DNA from: Bugula neritina
Lineage: Eukaryota; Bryozoa; Gymnolaemata; Cheilostomatida; Bugulidae
Length of the DNA stretch: 64,000 bases
Direction: 5' to 3'
Assembly: GCA_964035545.1 (NCBI GenBank)
Contig: OZ037767.1
Span: 62,001-126,000, forward strand
Below the pieces are notes generated by a model. That model ran no database searches and was not told the origin of the DNA. It worked only from the letters and a program-made list of their open reading frames with translations. The position numbers and the translations under genes are program-made. Positions 23,201 through 35,300 of this stretch are shown here, piece by piece; position 1 is the first letter of the stretch, and the number at the start of each line of letters is the position of its first letter.

Positions 23201-25886
23201 ATGGGTTCATATCTATTGAGGAATTGGATCTCATCTCAAGAAATTTTCCTTTCATTGAGTCAATGAGCCTTCTTGGCATTTCAGAGTGAGTGTAATATTA
23301 TATTATATTATATTGTGTTATATTATATTATAATAGATTATATTATTTTATGTTGTATTATATTATATTATATTATATTGTATTATATTATATTATAATA
23401 GATTATATTATATTATGTTGTATTATAATATATTGTATTATACTATTATATTATATTACATTATATTATTATATTGTATTGTATTATATTATATTGTATT
23501 ATATTATATTATATTATGTTGTATTATAATATATTATATTATATCATACTGTATTATATTATATCATATAATATTATATTTATATTATATTGTCTCTCAG
23601 AAACGGGCTGCTGAGTGAGAATGAAGTAAGTCGATACTTCCTGTTAGCAAAGTGTAGCTCCAGTAAACAAACAGCCAGACATAACTTTGAAGAGACAACC
23701 TACTTTAAGCTTAAGTTCTGTGACCACTGCTCGGGGTTGGTGAGTTGGAACATTCTAGATTAATTACGTAGATGTGTGACATCATACTAATGTATACAGA
23801 GTAGTAATAGTTGACCTAGATGTGTGACATCAAACTAATGTATACGGAGTAGTAATAGTTGACCTAGATGTGTGACATCAAACTAATGTATACGGAGTAG
23901 TAATAGTTGACCTAGATGTGTGACATCAAACTAATGTATACGGAGTAGTAATAGTTGACCTAGATGTGTGACATCAAACTAATGTATACGGAGTAGTAAT
24001 AGTTGACCTAGATGTGTGACATTATACTAATGTATACAGAGTAGTAATAGTTGACCTAGATGTGTGACATCATACTAATGTATACATAGTAGTAATAGTT
24101 GACCTAGATATGTGACATCATACTAATGTATACAGAGTAGTAATAGTTGACCTAGATATGTGACATCATACTAATGTATACGGAGTAGTAATAGTTGACC
24201 TAGATATGTGACATCATACTAATGTATACGGAGTAGTAATAGTTGACCTAGATGTGTGACATTATACTAATGTATACGGAGTAGTAATAGTTGACCTAGA
24301 TATGTGACATCATACTAATGTATACAGAGTAGTAATAGTTGACCTAGATATGTGACATTATATTATTACGTTGTATAACTGCAGCTGTGGGGGGCCACGA
24401 AGCAAGGGTGGAAGTGTAAGGACTGCAGTATAAATGCTCACAAGAGTTGCAAAGATAAAGTAGTTATGGAATGTCTGGTGAAGGGGGAGAGGTCCATTTG
24501 TGCTGGCAGTAGTCAACAGAGTGAAATGTGTCAACAGAGTGAACTGAGTCAGCAAAGTGAAATGAATCAACAGAGTGACATGTGTCAGCAGAGTGACATG
24601 TGTCAACAGAGTGATTCCAGAGAAGTGTGTACTTCCTCAGCCAGTGATGGAGCTCCAACCAGTCACCTACTTTCAGAATACAAGAAGATGGTTGCTGACC
24701 TGAACGAGGTTGGTCTTCTCACCTTATCATGATAAACACTAACTTTACAACTTCCTATACTTGTACGTATGCTGTTTGGTAGACACTAGTTCTCCTGTAA
24801 TATACTTGTACGTATACTGTTTGGTAGACAGTAGTTCTCCTGTAATATACTTGTACGTATACTGTTTGGTAGACAGTAGTTCTCCTGTAACATACTTGTA
24901 CGTATACTGTTTGGTAGACACTAGTTCTTCTGTAATATACCTGTACGTATACTGTTTGGTAGACACTAGTTCTCCTGTAATATACTTGTACGTATACTGT
25001 TTGGTAGACACTAGTTCTCCTGTAACATACTTGTACGTACACTGTTTGGTAGACAGTAGTTCTCCTGTAATATACTTGTACGTATACTGTTTGGTAGATA
25101 CTAGTTCTCCTGTAATATACTTGTACGTATACTGTTTGGTAGACACTAGTTCTCCTGTAACATACTTGTACGTATACTGTTTGGTAGATACTAGTTCTCC
25201 TGTAATATACTTGTACGTACACTGTTTAATAGACACTAGTGCTAGAAAGACAAAAAAGCACACAAGTCCTAGAGATGTTGCAGAAGCAGCAGAAAGAAAT
25301 CGAATATTTGAAGTCATGCACAGCTAAACAGCATGAAGTATGTTGATACTGGAGTCCAGTGACGTGATGTGACACTGTCTTTATTATGTGACACTGTCTT
25401 TATTATGTGACACTGTCTTTATCATGTGACACTGCCTTTATTATGTGACACTGTCTTTATTATGTGACGCTGTCTTTATTATGTGACGCTGTCTTTATTA
25501 TGTGACGCTGTCTTTATTATGTGACGCTGTCTTTATTATGTGACGCTGTCTTTATTATGTGACGCTGTCTTTATTATGTGACGCTGTCTTTATTATGTGA
25601 CACTGTCTTTATTATGTGACGCTGTCTTTATTATGTGACGCTGTCTTTATTATGTGACGCTGCCTTTATTATGTGACGCTGCCTTTATTATGTGACGCTG
25701 CCTTTATTATGTGACACTGTCTTTATTATGTGACGCTGTCTTTATTATGTGACGCTGCCTTTATTATGTGACACTGACTTTATTATGTGACACTGCCTTT
25801 ATTATGTGACACTGTCTTTATTATGTGACGCTGTCTTTATTATGTGACACTCTAAGGATGTCATAGTACCAGCTTATTTATATTAA
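17206..25886 (+). CDS. RasGRP-like Ras guanine-nucleotide exchange factor
   Basis: Proposed exons: 17206-17344 (ATG at 17221), 18098-18261, 18810-18962, 19453-19696, 20694-20872, 20955-21128, 21372-21488, 21654-21760, 22080-22350, 22694-22777, 23170-23285, 23601-23739, 24385-24712, 25240-25337 and 25857-25886. They stay in phase and give about 775 residues. Domains in order: RasGEF N-terminal ([30 protein letters not shown]); catalytic CDC25 ([34 protein letters not shown]); EF-hand (loop [12 protein letters not shown]); C1 zinc finger ([25 protein letters not shown], final C); C-terminal coiled coil ([14 protein letters not shown]). This is the RasGRP order: diacylglycerol- and calcium-linked activation of Ras/Rap at membranes. 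An upstream exon ending at 16892 (ATGATAGAAGAG|GTAAGG) would join in frame. Uncertain points: the junction of exons 3 and 4, the ends of exons 9 and 13, and the last two exons. Confidence 0.88.
17378..18076. repeat. 13-bp array in RasGRP-like intron 1
   Basis: About 53 copies of ATATACAATGGTT, with AATATACAATGGT, ATGTACAATGGT and AGTTATATACAAT variants in a recurring order. This implies a higher-order block that has itself duplicated. Confidence 0.92.
18247..18800. repeat. 36-bp array spanning the intron 2 donor of the RasGRP-like gene
   Basis: About 15 copies. The exon ends TACAGTCATATGCA and the intron begins GTAAGTAGATATAATATAAG. Every unit repeats the exon tail as TTACAGTCATATAGA followed by an intact GTAAGTA. 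The array runs almost to the acceptor of exon 3. Confidence 0.93.
19051..19441. mobile_element. Foldback/MITE element in a RasGRP-like intron
   Basis: About 390 bp with long imperfect inverted repeats. The left end starts CACGACATTTCGAAAATGAC, and the right end reads, on the other strand, CACGACATTTTGAAAATGAT. Pairing continues through GACATTTGGAAAA and TAGTATCTGGTC against TGGTATCTGGTC. Short internal repeats (ATTTTCCAAATGTCT type) extend the right arm. There is no open frame and no certain target-site duplication. Confidence 0.65.
19962..20245. repeat. About 18-bp array in RasGRP-like intron 4
   Basis: About 16 units of the type TGATACCTGCCTGTCACA, with CATACCTGCTTG and CACACCTGCTGG variants. 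Confidence 0.88.
20262..20412. mobile_element. Short inverted-repeat element, possible MITE
   Basis: Arms of about 38 bp (GTAAAATGGCACAAGTGG at the left, CCACAAATCGAAAGTAGG on the reverse strand at the right) flank a GGGTTTGGGGTTTGGG spacer. The arms are imperfect and no target duplication is visible. Confidence 0.35.
21531..21627. repeat. (TG)n microsatellite in RasGRP-like intron 7
   Basis: An imperfect TG/TA dinucleotide run of about 95 bp, ending 26 bp before the exon 8 acceptor. Confidence 0.9.
21766..22066. repeat. 28-bp array in RasGRP-like intron 8
   Basis: About 11 copies of a 28-bp unit (GTTACTATAACATAGTACTG plus TATACTCT). The array begins within ten bases of the donor GT|GTGAGTTGTTAC. 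Confidence 0.9.
22360..22660. repeat. Imperfect TACTATATGATA array in RasGRP-like intron 9
   Basis: Variable 10-12 bp units based on TATGATACTA fill the intron between exons 9 and 10. Confidence 0.8.
22789..23077. repeat. 7-bp TATACAC/TATATAC array in RasGRP-like intron 10
   Basis: About 41 copies of ACTATAT or ACTATAC in alternating homogeneous blocks. Confidence 0.9.
23101..23175. repeat. 29-bp triplication across the intron 10 acceptor of the RasGRP-like gene
   Basis: Three tandem copies of GTGTGTGTTGAAG|GCTATAT, followed by TTAGAAATG. Each contains the acceptor and the first exon bases. Only the third (exon from 23170) continues into the EF-hand frame. The first two would be 16-nt pseudo-exons followed by GTGTGT. 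Confidence 0.9.
23290..23595. repeat. TATTATAT-rich array in RasGRP-like intron 11
   Basis: Simple 5-bp ATTAT/TATTG repeats with occasional GTTGTATTATAAT interruptions. The array separates the two halves of the EF-hand region. Confidence 0.85.
23770..24360. repeat. 48-bp array in RasGRP-like intron 12
   Basis: About 12 copies of a 48-bp unit containing GTAGTAATAGTTGACCTAGA and TGTGACATCA. The array splits the C1 zinc-finger exons. Confidence 0.93.
24754..25232. repeat. 45-bp array in RasGRP-like intron 13
   Basis: About 11 copies of a 45-bp unit (ACTGTTTGGTAGACACTAGT plus TCTCCTGTAATATACTTGTACGTAT in two parts). The acceptor used for the coiled-coil exon (AGACACTAG|TGCTAG) lies in the last partial unit, so every unit carries the same AG. 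The frames open on both strands are due to the 15-codon period. Confidence 0.92.
25370..25850. repeat. 19-bp array in probable last intron of the RasGRP-like gene
   Basis: About 25 copies of GTCTTTATTATGTGACGCT or GACACT forms. It ends six bases before the putative acceptor TCTAAG|GATGTC of the last exon. Confidence 0.92.
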
Positions 25887-26354
25887 AACTATGTTAACCA
25901 TGTTATAGAGAACACTCTGATGTAATATATGATTATTTAATATAATATAATATATAAATAATTACTATAATATAATATATAATTAATTACTATGATACAA
26001 TATATAAATAATTACTATAATATAATATATAATTAATTACTATGATATAATATATAAATAATTACTGTAATATAATATATAATTTTTTACTATGATATAA
26101 TATAAAATTAATAAGTGCAATATAATATATAATTAATTAGTGTAATATAATATATAATTAATTAGTGTAATATAATATATAATTAATTACTATAATATAA
26201 TATGTAATTAATTAGTGCAATATAATATATAACTTTATATAGCTATCACTAGTATAAGATAAATAACGCTTTATTTCCCAAAACAATTCCTTTCAAATTA
26301 TTTTCTTACTATTTAGAGAACAATTTACTATATAATATTTCGTAGACATTATAT

Positions 26355-26960
26355 AAGTATACTAACTTACAGTATATTACAGTCAATATACTAACTTACA
26401 GTATATTACAGTCAATATACTAACTTACAGTATATTACAGCCAATATACTAACTTACAGTATATTACAGCCAATATACTAACTTACAGTATATTACAGTC
26501 AATATACTAACTTACAGTATACTACAGTCAATATACTAACTTACAGTATATTACAGTCAATATACTAACTTACAGTATATTACAGTCAATATACTAACTT
26601 ACAGTATATTACAGTCAATATACTAACTTACAGTATATTACAGTCAATATACTAACTTACAGTATATTACAGTCAATATACTAACTTACAGTATATTACA
26701 GTCAATATACTAACTTACAGTATATTACAGTCAATATACTAACTTACAGTATATTACAGTCAATATACTAACTTACGGTATATTACAGTCAATATTTTCT
26801 AGTACAGTATATTACAGTCAATATCATCTAGTACAGTATATTACAGTCAATATCTTCTAGTACAGTATATTACAGTCAATATCTTCCAGTACAGTATATT
26901 ACAGTCAATATCTTCTAGTACAGTATATTACAGTCAATTTCATCTAGTACAGTGATACAC
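26355..26960. repeat. 29-bp array, intergenic
   Basis: About 21 units of a 29-bp repeat with core TACTAACTTACAGTATATTA. The last six or so are a diverged subfamily with CATCTAGTACAG. Confidence 0.92.
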
Positions 26961-27171
26961 TAATGAAAAGCTTGCAAGAAATGCTTGCTTCAAGTAAACT
27001 ATTTATTGCGGTAAGCATTTAGTAATTATCCCATCTCGTCTACAGCGCTATTCTAGTTTCTTACAGCCGATTGTTAAATTATTCCAACTAATCTCTACTC
27101 TGATTTGCCAGTCATGACATCATAGATTTATCCTGTCAACATTTCTTTAGCGGCTCCTCATTTATAACTCC

Positions 27172-27525
27172 GTACACCGTGCAGTTAGTATATTCATAAC
27201 TCTGTACACCGTGCAGTTAGTATATATATAACTCTGTACACAGTGCAGTTAGTGTATATCTAACTCTGTACACAGTGCAGCTAGTGTATATCTAACTCTG
27301 TACACCGTGCAGTTAGTATATTCATAACTCTGTACACCGTGCAGCTAGTGTATATCTAACTCTGTACACAGTGCAGCTAGTGTATATCTAACTCTGTACA
27401 CCGTGCAGCTAGTATATATATAACTCTGTACACAGTGCAGTTAGTATATATATAACTCCGTACACCGTGCAGTTAGTATATATATAACTCTGTACACAGT
27501 GCAGCTAGTATATATCTAACTCTGT
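27172..27525. repeat. 32-bp array immediately 5' of MFS copy 1
   Basis: About 11 copies of a 32-bp unit with AACTCTGTACACCGTGCAGT. It ends 20 bp before the start codon, so it lies in the 5'UTR or core promoter. Confidence 0.9.
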
Positions 27526-27544
27526 ACATTCTTTGAAAGAAATT

Positions 27545-29333
27545 ATGGCTGGTCAGAGTACAGGAGAAAGTTCACACAATATAGACTCTCACAGCCCCCT
27601 ACTTCAGTCACAAGAATACGGGACAGACTCTAACACCCCCCTACTACAGTCACAAGAATACGGGACAGACTCTTATAACACCCCCTTATTACAGTCACAA
27701 GAAGTTTTAGAAGGACAGTCTAATGAACCCACAGAGTCTCTATCTAAAAGAAAAGAGGTGTTTCTCTTTACAGTCATCTTAGGATCTCAGTTTATGTCCT
27801 CTACTATTGACACTTTCTTATTTCCCTTTTTCTCCAAAGAAGCGACAAGAAAGGGGCTGAATCAGTCAGAAGTTGGTCTTGTGTTTTCATCTTTTGAAGT
27901 TTCCAGATTTCTGTGTTCTTTGCTGGTTGGAAAGTTGGTGAGTGGTTTAAGGACAGTTCATAAAGAATCTATAAACAGTCTATAGATAATCTATAAACAG
28001 TCTATAGATAGTCTATAGATAGTCTATAAATAGTCTATAAATATTTTATAAATAGTTTATAAGTAGTCAATATATTGTTTATAGATGATATAAAAACTTT
28101 TGTAAATATCTATAAATAAGTATAGATAATGAATAGTACTAAAATAGAGGATGAATAGTATAAATATAGACAACAATAGTTATATAAAACTCGGTCATCG
28201 CTTCTCTAGCCAATCTGATAACTCAGTGAGTGGATAGTTTACCCATTTTATTATTTCTACATCAACCTCTGTATCACTGAATCCCAGATATTGTTTCTGG
28301 TTTAGATTTCTCGCCTTGCATTAAAAAACTGGTGTCTTGCTGGATCTGCCGTTACAACTCTTTCTTGCATCTTCTTCGGGTTAGTATAGTATAGTATATT
28401 ATACCAACCCTTACAGTATATTATACCAACCCTTACAGTATATTATACTAACTCTTACAGTATATTATACTAACTCTTACAGTATATTATACCAACTCTT
28501 ACAGTATATTATACCAACCCTTACAGTATATTATACTAACCCTTACAGTATATTATACTAACTCTTACAGTATATTATACTAACCCTTACAGTATATTAT
28601 ACTAACTCTTACAGTATATTATACTAACCCTTACAGTATATTATACCAACTCTTACAGTATATTATACTAACTCTTACAGTATATTATACTAACCCTTAC
28701 AGTATATTATACTAACCCTTACAGTATATTATACCAACTCTTACAGTATATTATACTAACCCTTACAGTATATTATACTAACTCTTACAGTATATTATAC
28801 TAACTCTTACAGTATATTATACTAACCCTTACAGTATATTATACCAACTCTTACAGTATATTATACTAACTCTTACAGTATATTATACTAACCCTTACAG
28901 TATATTATACTAACCCTTACAGTATATTATACCAACTCTTACAGTATATTATACTAACCCTTACAGTATATTATACTAACCCTTACAGTATATTATACCA
29001 GCCCTTACAGTATATTATACTAACCCTTACAGTATATTATTATACTAACTCTTACAGTATATATTATTATTATTATTCTGTCAGACATTGAAGGCATGCA
29101 TTTTCATCATGAACAGGTTTTACTACAGTTCTTAAACTGATATATAATAAATGCCTTCTAATTGGGACACAGACTTCAAAACATGATTGATTAGTGAGAA
29201 TATTTCTCTATCAGCTGTGTACATCTTTGAGGTGAACATTGGCGAGGGTAAACAGGATATAACCAGTTTGTACCAGAATAAACCCTTCATGAAATATTGG
29301 CACACGGCCACCACCAACATGTAATTACACACA

Positions 29334-29379
<46 letters not shown>

Positions 29380-32300
29380 CACACACACACACACACGCAC
29401 GCACACACACGCACACACACACATGCACACACACACACACACACGCACGCACACACACGCACGCACACACACACACGCACACACACACATGCACACACAC
29501 ACACACACACGCACACACGCACACACGCACACACGCACACACGCACACACGCACACACACACATGCACCACATACACATTATAGTTTTCTCCAACAATCA
29601 TTTCGTTATTTCAGCTTATCATCAAACGTCAACATTTGATACATACTTTAATTCATCAAGTTATCCATCTGTTATATTTCTTCAGTTTAGCTTCATACGG
29701 TCCTAACGCCATGTTCCTACCAATGTGTATGACACTAAGAATGACAGCTGGCGCAGGTTCTTCTGCACTCACTGTGGCAGGTACTACCATGTTGTTGAAA
29801 GTGTCATCATTCAAAGTTGGCACTGTTACTGTGAGTATATAGTACCGTTACTATGAGTATATAGTACTATTACTATGAGTATATAGTACTGTTACTATGA
29901 GTATATAGTACTGTTACTATGAGTATATAATACTATTACTATGAGTATATAGTACCGTTACTATGAGTATATAGTACTATTACTATGAGTATATAGTACT
30001 GTTACTATGAGTATATAATACTATTAATATGAGTATATAGTACCGTTACTATGAGTATGTAGTACTATTACTATGAGTATATAGTACTATTACTATGAGT
30101 ATATAGTACTATTACTATGAGTATATAGTACTATTACTATGAGTATATAGTACTGTTACTATGAGTATATAATACTATTACTATGAGTATATAGTACCGT
30201 TACTATGAGTATGTAGTACTATTACTATGAGTATATAGTACTATTACTATGAGTATATAGTACTATTACTATGAGTATATAGTACTATTACTATGAGTAT
30301 ATAGTACTGTTACTATGAGTATATAATACTATTACTATGAGTATATAGTACCGTTACTATGAGTATATAGTACTATTACTATGAGTATATAGTACTGTTA
30401 CTATGAGTATTCAATACTGTTTCCAGGGCTTAGCTGAAATGATAATTGGAGCATCTTATGCTTCTGGTCCAATGATAGGCTCCGCCATATACATGGTGAG
30501 TTGCATTCTGGGTAATATATAATACTGTTTCAGTTAGGAGGATATACTAGTGTATTCTGGGTAATATATAATACTGTTTCAGTTAGGAGGATATACTAGT
30601 GTATTCTGGGTAATATATAATACTGTTTCAGTTAGGAGGATATACTAGTGTATTCTGGGTAATATATAATACTGTTTCAGCTAGGAGGATATACTAGTGT
30701 ATTCTGGGTAATATATAATACTGTTTCAGTTAGGAGGATATACTAGTGTATTCTGGGTAATATATAATACTGTTTCAGTTAGGAGGATATACTAGTGCAT
30801 TCTGGGTAATATATAATACTGTTTCAGTTAGGAGGATACACTAGTGTATTCTGGGTAATATATAATACTGTTTCAGTTAGGAGGATATACTAGTGTATTC
30901 TGGGTAATGGGAGGAGTTACAGCCATGCTAACTCTTATCCAAGTATTTGTTGACGTCAAAGTTGGTAAGTTAATATTGTATTGGTTAGTTGTATTGGTTA
31001 GTTGTATTGGTTAGTTGTGTTGGTTAGTTGTATTGGTTAGTTGTATTGGCTAGTTGTATTGACTAGTTGTATTGGTTAGTTGTATTGGTTAGTTGTATTG
31101 GTTAGTTGTGTTGGTTAGTTGTATTGGTTAGTTGTGTTGGTTAGTTGTGTTGGTTAGTTGTGTTGGTTAGTTGTATTGGTTAGTTGTATTGGTTAGTTGT
31201 GTTGGTTAGTTGTGTTGGTTGGTTGTGTTGGTTAGTTGTATTGGTTAGTTGTATTGGTTAGTTGTATTGGTTAGCTGTATTGGTTAGCTGTATTGGTTAG
31301 TTGTATTGGTTAGTTGTATTGGTTAGTTGTACTGGTTAGTTGTATTGGTTAGTTGTATTGGTTAGTTGTATTGGTTAGTTGTATTGGTTAGTTGTATTGG
31401 TTAGTTGTATTGGTTAGTTGTATTGACTAGTTGTATTGGTTAGTTGTATTGGTTAGTTGTATTGGTTAGTTGTGTTGGTTAGTTGTGTTGGTTAGTTGTG
31501 TTGGTTAGTTGTATTGGTTAGTTGTATTGGTTAGTTGTATTGGTTAGCTGTATTGGTTAGTTGTATTGGTTAGTTGTATTGGTTAGTTGTACTGGTTAGT
31601 TGTATTGGTTAGTTGTATTGGTTAGTTGTATTGGTTAGTTGTATTGGCTAGTTGTATTGACTAGTTGTATTGGTTAGTTGTGTTGGTTAGTTGTATTGGT
31701 TAGTTGTATTGGCTAGTTGTATTGACTAGTTGTTTTGGTTAGTTGTATTGGCTAGTTGTACTGGTTAGTTGTACTGGTTAGTTGTATTGGTTAGTTGTAT
31801 TGGTTAGTTGTATTGGTTAGTTGTATTGACTAGTTGTATTGGTTAGTTGTATTGGTTAGTTGTATTGGTTAGTTGTATTGATTAGTTGTATTGGCTAGTT
31901 GTATTGACTAGTTGTATTGGTTAGTTGTATTGGTTAGTTGTATTGGTTAGTTGTATTGGTTAGTTGTATTGGTTAGTTGTATTGGTTAGTTGTATTGGTT
32001 AGTTGTATTGGTTAGTTGTGTTGGTTAGTTGTATTGGTTAGTTGTATTGACTAGTTGTATTGGTTAGTTGTATTGGTTAGTTGTATTGGTTAGTTGTATT
32101 GGTTAGTTGTATTGGCTAGTTGTATTGACTAGTTGTATTGGTTAGTTGTGTTGGTTAGTTGTATTGGTTAGTTGTATTGGCTAGTTGTATTGACTAGTTG
32201 TATTGGTTAGTTGTATTGGTTAGTTGTATTGGTTAGTTGTATTGGTTAGTTGTATTGGCTAGTTGTATTGACTAGTTGTATTGGTTAGTTGTGTTGGTTA

Positions 32301-35300
32301 GTTGTATTGGTTAGTTGTATTGGCTAGTTGTATTGACTAGTTGTATTGGTTAGTTGTATTGGCTAGTTGTACTGGTTAGTTGTATTGGTTAGTTGTATTG
32401 GTTAGTTGTATTGGTTAGTTGTATTGGTTAGTTGTATTGACTAGTTGTATTGGTTAGTTGTATTGGCTAGTTGTACTGGTTAGTTGTACTGGTTAGTTGT
32501 ATTGGTTAGTTGTATTGGTTAGTTGTATTGGTTAGTTGTATTGACTAGTTGTATTGGTTAGTTGTATTGGTTAGTTGTATTGGTTAGTTGTATTGGTTAG
32601 TTGTATTGGTTAGTTGTATTGGTTAGTTGTATTGGTTAGTTGTAATGGTTAGTTGTACTGGTTAGTTGTATTGGTTAGTTGTACTGGTTAGTTGTACTGG
32701 TTAGTTGTATTGGTTAGTTGTATTGGTTAGTTGTATTGACTATTTAAACTTAGTAATATAGTAATATAGTGATATATTAAGATAGTAATATTGCAATATA
32801 GTAATATAGTGTCATTGTTCTACAGCTCCACTTATTGTAGTTTCAGAAGAAAAGTCAGAAAAGAACTTTTTTCAACTCTTGAAGATACCAAGTATTCTCT
32901 TTCTCTACTTTCTCAGCTTCTTCCACAGATTTGTTTCCTATGCCAGGATAACCACATTCGGTGACTTTCTCTTAATAGCTGTAAGTAATATGGAATAAAC
33001 TATATTTAGATTATATATAGCTGACACCTAGTTTGGTTATATATAGCTGATACCTAGTTTAATTATATATAGCTGACACCTAGTTTGGTTATATATAGTT
33101 GACACCTAGTTTAATTATATATAGCTGACACCTAGTTTAATTATATATAGTTGACACCTAGTTTAATTATATATAGCTGACACCTAGTTTAATTATATAT
33201 AGCTGACACCTAGTTTGGTTATATATAGTTGACACCTAGTTTAATTATATATAGCTGACACCTAGTTTAATTATATATAGCTGACAACTAGTTTGGTTAT
33301 ATATAGTTGACACCTAGTTTAATTATATATAGCTGACACCTAGTTTAATTATATATAGCTGACACCTAGTTTGGTTATATATAGTTGACACCTAGTTTAA
33401 TTATATGTAGCTGATACCTAGTTTAATTTTATATAGCTGACACCTAGTTTGGTTATATATAGTTGACACCTAGTTTAATTATATATAGCTGACACCTAGT
33501 TTAATTATATATAGCTGACACCTAGTTTGGTTATATATAGGTGACACCTAGTTTAATTATATATAGCTGACACCTAGTTTAATTATATATAGCTGACACC
33601 TAGTTTGGTTATATATAGTTGACACCTAGTTTAATTATATATAGCTGACACCTAGTTTAATTATATATAGCTGACACCTAGTTTGGTTATATATAGTTGA
33701 CACCTAGTTTAATTATATATAGCTGACACCTAGTTTGATTATATATAGTTGACACCTAGTTTGGTTATATATAGTTGACACCTAGTTTAATTATATATAG
33801 CTGACACCTAGTTTGGTTATATATAGCTGACACCTAGTTTAATTATATATAGCTGACACCTAGTTTGGTTATATATAGCTGACACCTAGTTTGGTTATAT
33901 ATAGCTGATACTGTCACTCCTTATAACATCTTATCTCATCGAATGAAAGTGTTTATATGGTGTTATATTGTGTTACATTGTGTTATATTGTGTTAAATTG
34001 TGTTATATTGTGTTAAATTGTGTTATATTGTGTTAAAGTGTGTTATATTGTGTTATATTGTGTTATATTGTGTTATATTGTGTTATATTGTGTTATATTG
34101 TGCTACGTAGTGTTATATTGCGCTATGTTGTGTTATATTGTGTTATATTGTGCTATTTTTTGTTATGTTGTGTTACATTGTGTTATATTGTGTTACATTG
34201 TGTTATATTGTGTTAAATTGTGTTATATCGTGTTATATTGTGCTATTTTTTGTTATATTGTGTTACATTGTGTTATATTGATCTCCGTATAGTATTATAT
34301 ATTGTGCTATATATTATTATAATGTGTTATAGTGTTATAGTAGTTTATATTTTCTCTTTCAAATTTTTCTAATAAAAACATTGATATTATAGCTCTATAA
34401 TTTCTAGTTTGACCAAGCTGATTGGGTGATTGGACTTTCCTACTCCGTATGGGCTGTGATGTATATGATAGCCTGTCTTATTACTGCCAAGTTTGTCAAC
34501 AAGGTGTGTCGATATGCTGTCTATATTCTGTCTATATACTGTCTATACACTGTCTATACACTGTCTATACTCTGTCTATACACTGTCTATACTCTGTCTA
34601 TACTCTGTCTATACACTGTCTATACTCTGTCTATACTCTGTCTATACTCTATTTATACTCTCTCTATACTCTGTCTATACTCTCTCTATACTCTGTTTAT
34701 ACTCTATCTGTACTCTCTCTGTACTCTGTCTATACTTTGTCTATATTCTGTCTATACACTGTCTATACTCTGTCTATCCTGTGTCCATGCTAGCTTTAGT
34801 TCTGAATGATACACACCTATGCTAAGGAGGGGAACTACCAATGTATCTAGCAGCAACCCTCACCTGATCTGTTTTTGTAGAATTATGTCTATTCCTGCAT
34901 GTTAATGGCGTGGCTAGTAAACAGCCTGATCTATTTGTTCCTTGCCCCTTCACCTTTACTGGATTTTCTGTTTCATACAAACCAGTAAGTTTAGTGATAC
35001 CACGGTACATTGACTGTAATATGTTGTTGATATACTACGGTACATTGACTGTAATATGTTGTTGATATGCTACGGTAAATTGACTGTAATATGCTGTTGA
35101 TATACAATGGTACATTGACTGTGATATGTTGTTGATATACTACGGTACATTGACTGTAATATGTTGTTGATATACTACGGTACATTGACTGTAATATGTT
35201 GTTGATATGCTACGGTAAATTGACTGTAATATGCTGTTGATATACAATGGTACATTGACTGTGATATGTTGTTGATATACTACGGTACATTGACTGTAAT

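Larger units (their letters stand above)
25887..27544. other. Intergenic region with three arrays, upstream of MFS copy 1
   Basis: It contains an AT-rich array (about 25920-26230, ATATAATTAATTACTATAAT type), a 29-bp array (about 26355-26960, TACTAACTTACAGTATATTA core) whose last six units switch to a TCTTCTAGTACAG form, and a 32-bp array (about 27172-27525, AACTCTGTACACCGTGCAGT core) directly before the MFS start. No gene is seen; promoter elements could not be separated from repeats. Confidence 0.7.

Noticed and set aside
24745-25327. Long open frames on both strands (188-190 codons)
   Set aside because: The 45-bp period keeps frames open on both strands. The coiled-coil exon at 25240 uses a different frame.
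29328-29575. CA repeat frames of about 100 codons on both strands
   Set aside because: Microsatellite with HTHTHT/CVCVCV translations only.
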